A program made the translations under genes and the position numbers. 64,000 bases of DNA from Streptomyces mobaraensis. GTDB lineage: Bacteria; Actinomycetota; Actinomycetes; Streptomycetales; Streptomycetaceae. Of the stretch, positions 18,474 through 27,682 are shown piece by piece; positions within the stretch are counted from its first letter, which is position 1; each line of letters begins with the position of its first letter. The stretch lies in contig NZ_CP083590.1 in assembly GCF_020099395.1 (NCBI RefSeq), positions 1,922,001 through 1,986,000 of the forward strand, read 5' to 3'. A model generated the notes under the pieces. It saw only the letters and a program-made list of their open reading frames with translations. It searched no databases and was not told the origin of the DNA.

Positions 18474-19970
18474 TCAGGCGGCCTGGACGAACGGCCGCAG
18501 CTCCGCGGCCAGTTCCTCGTGCACCCGGGCCTTGACCAGGGTGCCCTCCGCCGTGTGCTCCTCGGAGAGGATCTCGCCCTCGGAGTGGATCCGGGCGGTC
18601 AGCGCGCCCTGGGTGTACGGCACCAGCGCCTTGACCTCGATCGCCGGGCGCGGCAGCCGCTCGTCGATCAGGGCGAGCAGCTCGTCGATGCCCTCACCGG
18701 AGCGGGCCGAGACCGCGATCGCGTTCCGCTCGACGCGCAGCAGGCGCTGCAGGACGAGCGGGTCGGCCGCGTCCGCCTTGTTGACGACGACGATCTCGGG
18801 CACGTCGAGCGCGCCCACGTCGCGGATCACCTCGCGGACCGCCGCGAGCTGCTCCTCCGGCGCCGGGTGCGAGCCGTCCACCACGTGCAGGATGAGGTCG
18901 GAGTCGCCGACCTCCTCCATGGTGGAGCGGAACGCCTCGACGAGGTGGTGCGGCAGGTGGCGGACGAAACCGACGGTGTCGGCCAGGGTGTAGAGCCGGC
19001 CGCCGGGCGTCTCGGCCCGCCGGACGGTCGGGTCCAGGGTGGCGAACAGCGAGTTCTCCACCAGGACACCGGCACCGGTGAGGCGGTTGAGCAGCGAGGA
19101 CTTTCCGGCATTGGTGTAGCCGGCGATGGCGACCGAGGGCACCTTGTTGCGGCGGCGCTCCTGGCGCTTGAGGTCGCGCCCGGTCTTCATCTCCGCGATC
19201 TCCCGGCGCATCCGCGCCATCTTCTCGCGGATCCGCCGCCGGTCGGTCTCGATCTTCGTCTCACCGGGACCACGGGTGGCCATGCCGCCGCCCGAGGAAC
19301 CGGAACCGCCGCCGCCCATCTGCCGGGACAGCGACTGGCCCCAGCCGCGCAGCCGGGGCAGCATGTACTGCATCTGCGCGAGGGAGACCTGCGCCTTGCC
19401 CTCACGGGACTTGGCGTGCTGGGCGAAGATGTCCAGGATCAGGGCGGTACGGTCGACCACCTTCACCTTGACGACGTCTTCCAGGTGGATGAGCTGGCCG
19501 GGGCTGAGCTCACCGTCGCAGACGACGGTGTCGGCGCCGGACTCCAGGACGATGTCCCGCAGCTCCTGGGCCTTGCCGGAGCCGATGTACGTGGCCGGGT
19601 CCGGCTTGTCGCGGCGCTGGACCACGCCGTCCAGGACCTGGGCGCCCGCGGTCTCCGCGAGCGCGGCCAGCTCCGCCAGGGAGTTCTCGGCGTCCCGCAC
19701 CGTGCCGGACGTCCAGACGCCGACCAGCACCACGCGCTCCAGGCGCAGCTGCCGGTACTCGACCTCGGTGACGTCCTCCAGCTCGGTGGACAGGCCCGCG
19801 ACGCGGCGCAGTGCCGCGCGCTCGGAGCGGTCGTACTGGTCCCCGTCCCGCTCCCCGTCGATCTCGTGGCTCCAGGCGACGTCCTCTTCCATCAGGGCGT
19901 CGGCCCGAAGGCTCTCCGGGAGGCTCTGCCGGTCCTGCCGGTCCTGGGGAAGGGAAGAAGTGGAGGTCAT
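18474..19970 (-). CDS. hflX: ribosome-associated GTPase HflX
   Basis: HflX is a conserved GTPase that splits or rescues stalled ribosomes under stress. The 498-residue protein has the N-terminal HflX domain (LVGVWTSGTVRDAENSLAEL, ATYIGSGKAQEL), the linker with a glycine-rich insert (GGGGSGSSGGGMATRGPGETK) and the G domain: G1 GYTNAGKSSLLNRLTG, G3 DTVGFVRHLPH and G4 VVNKADAADP. A C-terminal region ends at RPFVQAA. The start is the ATG at 19968-19970, with AAAGGAT upstream; the frame runs further up, but those residues are not conserved-looking. It lies 150 bp downstream of the M1 aminopeptidase gene. Confidence 0.96.
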   Translation of the reverse strand: MTSTSSLPQDRQDRQSLPESLRADALMEEDVAWSHEIDGERDGDQYDRSERAALRRVAGLSTELEDVTEVEYRQLRLERVVLVGVWTSGTVRDAENSLAELAALAETAGAQVLDGVVQRRDKPDPATYIGSGKAQELRDIVLESGADTVVCDGELSPGQLIHLEDVVKVKVVDRTALILDIFAQHAKSREGKAQVSLAQMQYMLPRLRGWGQSLSRQMGGGGSGSSGGGMATRGPGETKIETDRRRIREKMARMRREIAEMKTGRDLKRQERRRNKVPSVAIAGYTNAGKSSLLNRLTGAGVLVENSLFATLDPTVRRAETPGGRLYTLADTVGFVRHLPHHLVEAFRSTMEEVGDSDLILHVVDGSHPAPEEQLAAVREVIRDVGALDVPEIVVVNKADAADPLVLQRLLRVERNAIAVSARSGEGIDELLALIDERLPRPAIEVKALVPYTQGALTARIHSEGEILSEEHTAEGTLVKARVHEELAAELRPFVQAA

Positions 19971-20121
19971 GTGATCCTTTGCTTCGTCGGGTCGTGCTGG
20001 GCGCACGGTGGTGTCCCCGGGCGGGGACCCACATGTCGACAACGCCGGACGCTTCCCGGTGATTCCCGGGCCCGCGCCGCGGCGGCCGACCCGCAAATGG
20101 TCCCATGCCGCGCGGGGGCCG

Positions 20122-21588
20122 TCACGCGGGTTTCGCGGTGACCTTCCAGTCGGGGTGGCCGGGCATGGGCGGGGTGGCGGTGTCGTAGAGCCAGGGGCGC
20201 AGGAAGCCGGAGAGGTCGCGGTGGGCGGCCTTCGAGGCGAGGGCGACGAAGTCGGCGGTGGTCACCGTCCGGTCCGCGTACCGGTCGACCCAGGCGCGCT
20301 CCAGCTCCTCGAAGGCGCGGGCGCCGATCTTCTCCCGGAGGGCGTAGAGCACCAGGGCGCCGCCGTCGTAGACGACCGGCCGGAAGATGGCGACCTTCTT
20401 GCCGGGGGCGGGCTGCTTGAGGGCGGCGGGCGGGCCGGCGTCGGCGCGCATCAGGTCGGAGTACTCGTACGCGCGGCGCATCCGGTCGGCCAGCTTGCGG
20501 CCGCCCTTGGCCTCGGCGTACTCGGACTCGTACCAGGTGGCGTGGGCCTCGTTGAGCCAGAGGTCGCCCCAGGTGCGGGGGGTGACGCTGTCGCCGAACC
20601 ACTGGTGCGCCAGCTCGTGGACCATCACCGACTCCAGGTACCAGGCGGGGAAGGAGCGCTTGGTGAACAGGTCGGCCTCGAAGAGGGAGAGGGTCTGGGT
20701 CTCCAGCTCGAAGCCGGTCGTCGCCTCGGCCAGGAGCACGCCGTAGTTCTCGAAGGGGTACCGGCCGAGCCGGCGTTCCAGCCAGGCCAGCTGTTCCGGG
20801 GTCTTGGCGACCCAGGGCGCCAGCCCGTCCCGCCGGCCGGCCGGCACGACGCTGCGCAGCGGGAGGCCGTGCGGTCCGGTGGACTCCAGGATCGCGGAGC
20901 GGCCGATGGCCACCTGGGCGAGCTCGGTGGCCATGGGGTGGCGGGTGCGGTACGTCCAGGTGGTCGTGGCGCCCCGGGTGGTGTGCCCGGTGGCGACGCC
21001 GTTGGCGACGACGGTGAGGTCCTTGGGGGCGCGGATCCGGAAGGTGAAGTCCGCCTTCTCGGAGGGGTGGTCGCTGCTCGGGAAGACGCGGTGCGCCGCG
21101 TCCGCCTGATTGGCCATGACCAGCCCGTCCTTGGTGGTGACCCAGCCGCCTTCCCCGCCGCGCGGATCACTGGTGTGGTGGACGGTGACGGTGAAAGGGG
21201 TGTGGCGGAGCACCGGGTGGGCCGGAGTGACGACGAGGTCCTCCTCGACGGGGGTGAACGAGGCACGGGCACCGTTCACCTCGACCGAGCGCACCGTGCC
21301 CCGGGCGAAGTCGAGGTTGAACCGCTCCAGCCGCTCGGTGGACCGCGCCTCGATGGTGGTCACGGCGTCCAGCGGCCTGTCGTTCCCCCGGTAGTCGAAG
21401 GCGAGGACGTAGTCGGTGACGTGGTAGCCCGGATTACCGAGGTAGGGGAAGAGCCGGTCGCCGATGCCCAGCGGGGCGGGCGGCGGCGCGGCGGCGGTCA
21501 GGAGCAGCAGCGGCACGGTGGCGGCGAGGGCCGCGCGGCGGAGCCTGCGGCGGTGCTGCGGGGGGCGTGCCCCGGGAGAGTGCGGCAT
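20122..21588 (-). CDS. M1 family metallopeptidase (aminopeptidase N-like), exported
   Basis: A 488-residue zinc aminopeptidase of family M1, shorter than the roughly 850-residue E. coli PepN, with only the N-terminal beta domain and the catalytic domain. Zinc ligands and catalytic Glu are in MVHELAHQWFGDS (HEXXH), and the third ligand is the Glu of WLNEAHATWYESEYA, 18-20 residues on. The GAMEN-like exopeptidase motif is replaced by GFELETQTL in this subfamily. The N-terminus RRRLRRAALAATVPLLLLTAAAPP is a signal peptide, so it acts outside the cell, probably in peptide nutrition. It starts at the ATG at 21586-21588. hflX follows on the same strand. Confidence 0.92.
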   Translation of the reverse strand: MPHSPGARPPQHRRRLRRAALAATVPLLLLTAAAPPPAPLGIGDRLFPYLGNPGYHVTDYVLAFDYRGNDRPLDAVTTIEARSTERLERFNLDFARGTVRSVEVNGARASFTPVEEDLVVTPAHPVLRHTPFTVTVHHTSDPRGGEGGWVTTKDGLVMANQADAAHRVFPSSDHPSEKADFTFRIRAPKDLTVVANGVATGHTTRGATTTWTYRTRHPMATELAQVAIGRSAILESTGPHGLPLRSVVPAGRRDGLAPWVAKTPEQLAWLERRLGRYPFENYGVLLAEATTGFELETQTLSLFEADLFTKRSFPAWYLESVMVHELAHQWFGDSVTPRTWGDLWLNEAHATWYESEYAEAKGGRKLADRMRRAYEYSDLMRADAGPPAALKQPAPGKKVAIFRPVVYDGGALVLYALREKIGARAFEELERAWVDRYADRTVTTADFVALASKAAHRDLSGFLRPWLYDTATPPMPGHPDWKVTAKPA

Positions 21589-21693
21589 GCGTCCACCGCT
21601 ATCAGCGCGCCGTCGTCTCCGGGGCGCGGCGCGCGCGGTCCCACCCGTACGGGCGGTGCGCCGGGGGCGCGTACGCCCCTGCGCCCGCTCCGG

Positions 21694-23841
21694 TCACAGG
21701 GGCGCGGCGGCGGGCCGGCCGGCGCGCCCCACGTCGTACACGCCGGGTACGCGGCGCATGGCGCGCATCAGGTCCGGAAGGTGCGAGGCGTCCGGGAGTT
21801 GGAGGGTGTACGTGTGGCGGACGCGCTGCTCGTGGGGTGGTTCGACGGCCGCCGAGATGACGGCGACGCCCTCCGCAGCGATGGCCTCGGTGAGGTCCGC
21901 GAGCAGGTGCGGGCGGCTGAACGACTCGGCGCGCAGGGTGACGCGGAAGTCCCCGGGCCCGGAGCCGTCGGGGCGGCGCCAGCGCACGGCGATCCGCCGC
22001 CGGCCGGCGGCGGTCATCCGCGCCACCGCCGGGCACTCGGCGCGGTGCACCGTCACGGCGCCGCCGCGGACGGCGAAGCCGGTGACCTCGTCCGGGGGCA
22101 CGGGGGTGCAGCAGCCGGCCAGCCGCGCGCCGGCGTCGGCGAGGCCCGCCTCGGCGCAGCCGAGCACGACCGGTTCCCGGGCGGCGGGAGCCGGGCCGCG
22201 GGCGCCGGGCCGGGCGGCGGGGGGCAGGGACAGCGCGGGGCCGACGGGTCCGGCGGGGCCGTGGTCCGCCGCGGGGTCGGGCGCCGGGTGGGTGGCGAAC
22301 CAGCGGCCGATGGCGATCCGGGCCGCGGGCGTACGGGCGTGCTCGCGCCAGTCGGGGGACGGCCCGGAGGCGGTGTCCGGGGACATCAGCAGCTGGAGGG
22401 TGTCGCCGTCGCGCAGGACCGTCCCGAGGGCGACCAGCCGCCCGTTGACCCGGGCGCCGATACAGGTGTGGCCGCCCTGCCCGTACTGCGCGTAGGCGGC
22501 GTCGACGCAGCTGGAGCCGGCGGGGAGGCCGATGGTGCCGCCGTCGGCGCGGAAGACGGTGATCTCCCGGTCCTGGGCGAGCTCGTCGCGGAGCGAGGTC
22601 CAGAAGGTGTCCGGGTCGGGGGCGGACCGCTGCCACTCCAGGAGGCGGGAGAGCCAGCCGGGGCGGGTGGGGTCGGCACGCTCGCCCTCGGCCGCGTCGG
22701 GGGCCTCGGCGGCGGCGTACGGATTGCCGAGGGCGATCACACCGGCCTCGGCGACCCGGTGCATCTGGTGGGTGCGGATGAGGACTTCGGCCACCTGGCC
22801 GGCCTCGCCGGCGATGGCGGTGTGCAGCGACTGGTAGAGGTTGAACTTGGGGACGGCGATGAAGTCCTTGAACTCCGAGATGTACGGGGTGAAGCAGGTG
22901 TGCAGCTCGCCCAGGACCGCGTAGCAGTCCGCGTCCTCCCCGACGAGGACGAGCAGCCGCCCCAGGTCCGAGCCCGTCACCTCGCCGCGCTTCAGCCGCA
23001 CCCGGTGCACGGAGACGAAGTGCCGGGGCCGGACCTGCACTTCGGCGGTGACGCCGGCCTCGCGCAGGACCGCGCGCACCCGCGCCGCCGTGGCCTGGAG
23101 CGGGTCGGGGCGGCCGGCGTGGGCGAGGACGGCCTCCCGGGTGGCGGCGTACTCCTCGGGGTGGAGGATGGCGAAGACCAGGTCCTCCAGTTCGGCCTTG
23201 AGCACCTGGACGCCCAGCCGCTCGGCGAGCGGGATCAGCACGTCCCGCGTCACCTTGGCGATCCGCGCCTGTTTCTCGGGGCGCATCACACCGAGGGTGC
23301 GCATGTTGTGCAGCCGGTCGGCGAGCTTGATGGACATCACACGAACGTCGTTGCCGGTGGCCACCAGCATCTTGCGGAACGTCTCGGGCTCGGCCGCGGC
23401 GCCGTAGTCGACCTTCTCCAGCTTGGTGACCCCGTCGACGAGGAACCGCACCTCCGCGCCGAACAGCTCGCCCACCTGATCGAGCGTCACCTCGGTGTCC
23501 TCGACGGTGTCGTGCAGCAGGGAGGCCGTCAACGTCGTGGTCTCCGCGCCGAGTTCGGCGAGGATCAGGGTGACGGCGAGCGGGTGGGTGATGAACGGGC
23601 CGCCGCTCTTGCGCGTCTGCCCCCGGTGCGAGGACTCCGCGAACAGATAGGCGCGGCGCAGGAGGTCCAGATCGGCCCCGGGATGGTGGGCCCGGTGCGC
23701 CTTGGCGACGTGCTCCAGGGCGTCGGGGAGCCGGCCCCGGGCCCCCGAGCCGCCGAGCGCCGCGCGGCCCAGCCGTCTCAGGTCGATCCGGGGGCCGCGT
23801 TTACGGCGGCTGGGGCGTTCGTTCGTGGCCTCTGCGCTCAT
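21694..23841 (-). CDS. rshA: RelA/SpoT homologue, hydrolase-type (synthetase motifs degraded)
   Basis: A 715-residue RSH protein with HD hydrolase, synthetase-like, TGS and ACT regions. The (p)ppGpp hydrolase domain looks intact: HPLAVTLILAELG, LLHDTVEDTEVTLDQVG and KLADRLHNMRTLGVM. The synthetase region is altered: the usual KHLYSIYxKM is RHFVSVHRVRL, and the D(x)YAFRVI core holding the Mg-binding Asp and a substrate Arg is GRLLVLVGED, though CYAVLG, FKDFIA, YQSLHT and EVLIRT remain. I infer that synthesis may be lost and hydrolysis kept. The start is the ATG at 23839-23841, five bases after GGAGG. The name rshA follows the second RSH gene of S. coelicolor found in this neighbourhood; orthology is likely but not proven here. 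Confidence 0.85.
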   Translation of the reverse strand: MSAEATNERPSRRKRGPRIDLRRLGRAALGGSGARGRLPDALEHVAKAHRAHHPGADLDLLRRAYLFAESSHRGQTRKSGGPFITHPLAVTLILAELGAETTTLTASLLHDTVEDTEVTLDQVGELFGAEVRFLVDGVTKLEKVDYGAAAEPETFRKMLVATGNDVRVMSIKLADRLHNMRTLGVMRPEKQARIAKVTRDVLIPLAERLGVQVLKAELEDLVFAILHPEEYAATREAVLAHAGRPDPLQATAARVRAVLREAGVTAEVQVRPRHFVSVHRVRLKRGEVTGSDLGRLLVLVGEDADCYAVLGELHTCFTPYISEFKDFIAVPKFNLYQSLHTAIAGEAGQVAEVLIRTHQMHRVAEAGVIALGNPYAAAEAPDAAEGERADPTRPGWLSRLLEWQRSAPDPDTFWTSLRDELAQDREITVFRADGGTIGLPAGSSCVDAAYAQYGQGGHTCIGARVNGRLVALGTVLRDGDTLQLLMSPDTASGPSPDWREHARTPAARIAIGRWFATHPAPDPAADHGPAGPVGPALSLPPAARPGARGPAPAAREPVVLGCAEAGLADAGARLAGCCTPVPPDEVTGFAVRGGAVTVHRAECPAVARMTAAGRRRIAVRWRRPDGSGPGDFRVTLRAESFSRPHLLADLTEAIAAEGVAVISAAVEPPHEQRVRHTYTLQLPDASHLPDLMRAMRRVPGVYDVGRAGRPAAAPL

Positions 23842-24022
23842 GGGCACCTCCGGCAGCGTCGACCGGCGGTCGGCTCACGCCGTCCGGGCCGGTGCTTGAT
23901 GCTACCGACCCCATCACGCACCGCTCACCCCCTCTCGCGCAGAGTGAACCGGATCACCCATTCGAGGGAGGCGTTCATCCGGAAAACCGATGAGGCGGCT
24001 ACGGTGTCCGGGCTCCGGACCG

Positions 24023-24907
24023 TCAGGAGGCGGTCAGCCAGGCGGTGTCGAAGTGCCCCTCGGCGACGATCACGGCCGGGCCGGTCATCTCGACCGTGCC
24101 GTCCGGGAGCTCGCCGATCACCAGCCGGCCGCCGGTAACGTCCACCGTGTAGGTGACGGGCCGCCCGTCGACGGCCGGGTCGGCGCCGTCGCGGCGGGCC
24201 GTCGCGACCATCACCGCGCAGGCGCCGGTGCCGCAGGAACGGGTCTCGCCGGAGCCGCGCTCGTGGACGCGCAGGGCGACGTGGCGCGGGCCGCGGTCGA
24301 CGACGAACTCGACGTTGACCCCGTCCGGGTAGGCGTCCGCCGGGCTCACGGCGGGGGCGTCGTCCAGCTTGCCGGCGTGGGCGAGGTCCTCGACGAAGAG
24401 GACGGCGTGCGGGTTGCCCATGTTGACGTTGCGCGCGGGCCAGCTGCGATCGCCGACCGTCACGGTCACCTCGCCGGCGGGAAGGGCCGCCCGGCCCATG
24501 GAGACGGTGACGGGGCCCGGCTCGCCGTCGGGGCCGTCCTTGGCGATGTGCGCGCGGCGCACGCCCGCGCGGGTGGCGATGGCCAGGTCTCCCGCCTCGG
24601 CGAGCCCGGCCCGCTGGAGGTAGCGGGCGAAGACGCGGACGCCGTTGCCGCACATCTCGGCGACGCTGCCGTCGCTGTTGCGGTAGTCCATGAACCACTC
24701 GGCCTCGCCGGCCATCGCCCGCGCCTCGGGGTGCGCGGCGGACCGGACGACCCGCAGCACCCCGTCGGCGCCGATGCCGGCCCGGCGGTCGCAGAGCCGC
24801 GCGACGGCGGCCGGGGAGAGGTCGATCAGCCCGTCGTGGTCGGGGATGATCACGAAGTCGTTCTCGGTGCCGTGGCCCTTGAGGAAGGCGGTCTGCGCGG
24901 TGCTCAC
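24023..24907 (-). CDS. dapF: diaminopimelate epimerase
   Basis: DapF interconverts LL- and meso-diaminopimelate for lysine and peptidoglycan synthesis, without a cofactor, using two cysteines. Both are visible: the first in NSDGSVAEMCGNGVR and the second in SGETRSCGTGACAVMV. The 294-residue length is normal. The protein starts with GTG at 24905-24907 and the N-terminal FLKGHGTENDFVII is typical of the family. It lies 181 bp upstream of the RSH gene on the same strand, with a small hairpin GTCCGG-GCT-CCGGAC just past its stop. Confidence 0.97.
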   Translation of the reverse strand: MSTAQTAFLKGHGTENDFVIIPDHDGLIDLSPAAVARLCDRRAGIGADGVLRVVRSAAHPEARAMAGEAEWFMDYRNSDGSVAEMCGNGVRVFARYLQRAGLAEAGDLAIATRAGVRRAHIAKDGPDGEPGPVTVSMGRAALPAGEVTVTVGDRSWPARNVNMGNPHAVLFVEDLAHAGKLDDAPAVSPADAYPDGVNVEFVVDRGPRHVALRVHERGSGETRSCGTGACAVMVATARRDGADPAVDGRPVTYTVDVTGGRLVIGELPDGTVEMTGPAVIVAEGHFDTAWLTAS

Positions 24908-25192
24908 GTGTCGATGGTACGGCGGGTGGCGCCCCCGCCGTCCGGCGGTCCTACGCGGGCGGGCCCGGAGACCTCCGGCCGTCCCTTCCGGGACCTTGCA
25001 GCCTCCCGGCGGCCTCCGCCCCCGACGGCGCCCGGCACACGGACCACCTCCGGTCGGCGGACGCCGGGAGCCGACCGCGGTCGTTCCCGGAGCGGATCGA
25101 CACCTGCCCGCCCTCCGCCGGCCGGCGACGACGGGGGGGAGCGGCCGTGTACGACGAGCCCGGCCGGCCCGCGCGACGGCTCGTCCGGTCCG

Positions 25193-25651
25193 TCAGCGCA
25201 GCCGCGCCACGCGCCAGACGGCCAGCACGGTCGCCAGGACGACCACGACGGTGTACGCGGCCACGTACCGCCAGTCCGGGCGCCGCCCGGAGCCGCGCGG
25301 CGGCAGGCCGGGCCAGGTGTAGCCGACGCGGCGGGCCGCCATCACGCCCCACCCGGCGGCGCAGCCGCAGATGAGCAGGCCGAGCATGGCGACGACCGGG
25401 CCGCCGTCGCCGACCTCGAAGGCGAGCGGGAAGGCGAACATCAAGGAGCCGGTCACGGCGAGGACGACGATCGGCGCCAGTTGCCAGACGCGGAGCCGGC
25501 GCGGGGGCCGCAGCTCGCGGAAGGACTCCGCCGTACCGCCGGCGCCCGGCTCCGGAGCGGAGCCGTCCGCGGCGTCGGGGCCGTCCGGGGTGAGGCCGCC
25601 GGGCCCGTCATCGAGCGGCTGCTGCGGTCTGTCACGAGGGCCGGCCTCCAT
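25193..25651 (-). CDS. small membrane protein, three predicted helices
   Basis: A 152-residue protein of unknown function. An acidic, Gly/Pro/Asp-rich cytoplasmic N-terminus (about 45 residues) is followed by three hydrophobic helices: LAPIVVLAVTGSLMFAF, VVAMLGLLICGCAAGW and YVAAYTVVVVLATVLAVW. The start is taken as the ATG at 25649-25651, with GGGAGG about ten bases upstream; a GTG two codons earlier is possible. It sits 106 bp downstream of miaA on the same strand, a position where Streptomyces genomes carry a conserved hypothetical gene. Confidence 0.75.
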   Translation of the reverse strand: MEAGPRDRPQQPLDDGPGGLTPDGPDAADGSAPEPGAGGTAESFRELRPPRRLRVWQLAPIVVLAVTGSLMFAFPLAFEVGDGGPVVAMLGLLICGCAAGWGVMAARRVGYTWPGLPPRGSGRRPDWRYVAAYTVVVVLATVLAVWRVARLR

Positions 25652-25757
25652 CGCCACGCGCCCTCCCAACCGGACTTCACGGCTCGATCGAAGACTGATG
25701 ATGGCACGGTCCGACAGACCCCGATGACACGTGGCGCGTCCCGATGCCATCACGTGA

Positions 25758-26696
25758 TCAGGCTGTGACCGCCCGTTCGACCAACGCCAGCGCGAGTCCC
25801 GGGAGTTCCGCGCGCCGGTCGGCGGCGCCGCTGAGCCAGTGGACGCGGGAGTCGCGGCGGAACCAGGAGTCCTGCCGGCGCGCGAAACGCTTGGTGGCGC
25901 GCACGGTCTCGGCGCGCGCCTCCTCCTCGGTGCACTCGCCGGCGAGGAAGGCCAGCACCTGCTGGTACCCGAGCGCGCGCGACGCTGTGCGCCCCTCGCG
26001 CAGTCCGGCCCGCTCCAGTTCGCGCACCTCGTCGACCAGTCCGGCCTCCCACATGACGTCCACACGCCTGGTGATGCGCTCGTCCAGCTCGGGCCGCTCG
26101 ACGTCGACGCCGATCTGCACGGCGTCGTAGACGGCCGTCTCGCCGGGCAGGTTGGCGGTGAACGGCTTCCCCGTGATCTCGATGACCTCCAGTGCCCGGA
26201 CGATGCGGCGGCCGTTGCCGGGGAGGATGGCGCGGGCCGCGTCCGGGTCGGCGGCGGCCAGCCGGGCGTGCAGCGCGCCCGGCCCGAGCTCGGCCAGCTC
26301 GTCCTCCAGGCGGGAGCGGACGGCCGGGTCCGTGCCGGGGAACTCCAGGGCGTCGATGGCCCCCTTGATGTACAGGCCCGAGCCGCCGACGAGCACGGGC
26401 GTACGGCCCTCGGCCAGCAGCCGGTCGATCTCGGCGCGGGCCAGCCGCTGGTACCCGGCGACGCTCGCCGCCTCGGTGACGTCCCAGATGTCGAGCAGCC
26501 GGTGGGGGATCCCCTGCCGCTCCTCGGTCGTCAGCTTGGCGGTGCCGATGTCCATGCCGCGGTAGAGCTGCATGGAGTCGGCGTTGACGACCTCGCCGTC
26601 GAGGTGCCGCGCGAGCGCGACGCCGAGGTCGGACTTGCCGGCCGCGGTGGGACCTACGACGGCGATGACCTGCGGTGCGGGGGGTGCGTTTCTCAC
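25758..26696 (-). CDS. miaA: tRNA dimethylallyltransferase
   Basis: MiaA adds a dimethylallyl group to A37 of tRNAs that read UNN codons. The 312-residue protein has P-loop GPTAAGKSDLGVALAR, the DSMQLYRGMDIGTAK block that binds dimethylallyl diphosphate, GGSGLYIKGAIDAL, and the tRNA-binding RATKRFARRQDSWFRRD near the C-terminus. It starts with GTG at 26694-26696. MiaB, which methylthiolates the same base, is encoded about 2 kb away on the same strand, so the modification pathway is clustered but not in one operon. Confidence 0.97.
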   Translation of the reverse strand: MRNAPPAPQVIAVVGPTAAGKSDLGVALARHLDGEVVNADSMQLYRGMDIGTAKLTTEERQGIPHRLLDIWDVTEAASVAGYQRLARAEIDRLLAEGRTPVLVGGSGLYIKGAIDALEFPGTDPAVRSRLEDELAELGPGALHARLAAADPDAARAILPGNGRRIVRALEVIEITGKPFTANLPGETAVYDAVQIGVDVERPELDERITRRVDVMWEAGLVDEVRELERAGLREGRTASRALGYQQVLAFLAGECTEEEARAETVRATKRFARRQDSWFRRDSRVHWLSGAADRRAELPGLALALVERAVTA

Positions 26697-26878
26697 CCCA
26701 CCAGTCTCGCAAACACCGGGCCTCCCCTCGAACGAGCGACGTGACGCGACGCTCCCGGTCTCGTTGCCTGTTGCGAGGTTCCGACCGCCGGTTCACGGGC
26801 CGGAGCCCGCGAGCGGCGCAATGGGACGCTCCGGGCGACCCGGGATTTCGCTCACACCAGTAAGGTAATGGAGTAGAT

Positions 26879-27151
26879 ATGGGCGTGTTTTCATGGCTTC
26901 GCCGCAAGCCGTCGCAGGCGTCAACGGAGGAGGCCGCGACGGACACCCTGACGGCGGAACCGGACGGCGGCGCCGGGACGGACGAGGCGGCCGACGAGAA
27001 CGCGGCGGCCGCCGAGGCCGTCACGGCCGGCTCCACCGAGGAGACCGGGGCGGCCGAGGGTGGCGAGGGGGTCGAGGGCGTCGACATCCCGAAGCAGCAG
27101 TCCGCGGACGAGGCGGCGGACAGCGAGGCCGGTGAGGGCGCCCGCAAGTAG
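26879..27151 (+). CDS. small acidic hypothetical protein
   Basis: A 90-residue, Ala/Glu/Asp/Gly-rich protein with a basic, hydrophobic start (MGVFSWLRRKPSQ) and no recognised domain. The composition, with the acidic low-complexity body and tryptophan-containing head, suggests a disordered protein that may bind membrane or a partner through its N-terminus. GGAG lies five bases before the ATG. It is followed 40 bp later by the antitoxin-like gene, so the two may be co-transcribed. Small proteins of this kind upstream of that gene occur in other Streptomyces as far as I recall, but no function is known to me. Confidence 0.6.
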   Translation: MGVFSWLRRKPSQASTEEAATDTLTAEPDGGAGTDEAADENAAAAEAVTAGSTEETGAAEGGEGVEGVDIPKQQSADEAADSEAGEGARK

Positions 27152-27191
27152 TGCGCGGACCGCGCGCGGAACGAAGCGAGGGGTAGGTGCC

Positions 27192-27452
27192 ATGGGCCTG
27201 TTCGATGATCTCAAGGCCAAAATCGGTCCGGTGAAGGACAAGGTCGGCGGCCTCGTGCAGCAGCACGGGGACAAGATCGAGCAGGGGCTGGACAAGGCCG
27301 CGCGGATGGTCGACTCCAAGACCGACGGCAAGTACAGCAACCAGATCCGGACCGGTGCCGGCAAGGCCAAGGAGGCGCTCGGCCGGCTCGCCGAGGAGCC
27401 CAAGCCGGAGGGCCCCGGCGGCAAGGGCGGCGCCGGTTCCCCGGCGTCCTGA
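27192..27452 (+). CDS. antitoxin-like protein (Rv0909/MT0933 family)
   Basis: An 86-residue, Lys-rich helical protein. MGLFDDLKAKIGPVKDKVGG and MVDSKTDGKYSNQIRTGAGKAKEAL match the pattern of the MT0933/Rv0909 antitoxin family, in which the DxKTxGKYSxxI stretch is the hallmark. It ends in a Gly/Pro/Lys tail. GAGGGGTAGG precedes the ATG. No toxin gene is adjacent: the upstream neighbour is the acidic protein and the downstream gene is convergent. In Streptomyces such solitary homologues are common and need not be real antitoxins. Confidence 0.8.
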   Translation: MGLFDDLKAKIGPVKDKVGGLVQQHGDKIEQGLDKAARMVDSKTDGKYSNQIRTGAGKAKEALGRLAEEPKPEGPGGKGGAGSPAS

Positions 27453-27497
27453 CCCCTCGTCCGGGTCCCGGTTCTCGTCCGGGCCCGGGGGAACCCC

Positions 27498-27544
27498 GTA
27501 CGGCGACGGCCGCGGAGCAGCTCGCTCCGCGGCCGTCGCCGTAC
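27498..27544. terminator. bidirectional terminator after the antitoxin-like gene
   Basis: A perfect 21-bp stem (27498-27518 with 27524-27544) encloses a five-base loop AGCTC, 45 bp after the antitoxin-like stop. It is the strongest hairpin in the window and lies between convergent genes. Confidence 0.92.
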
Positions 27545-27682
27545 GCGCGGGACGCCGTACGCGCGGGACGCGGCGGGCGGCGCTCGCCTCGGCCGGACGC
27601 CGTGGCCCGGCCGGACGCCCAGGACGCTCAGCCGCGGAAGCTCAGACCAGACCCTCAGGCCCGGATGCCCAGGACCAGACCC

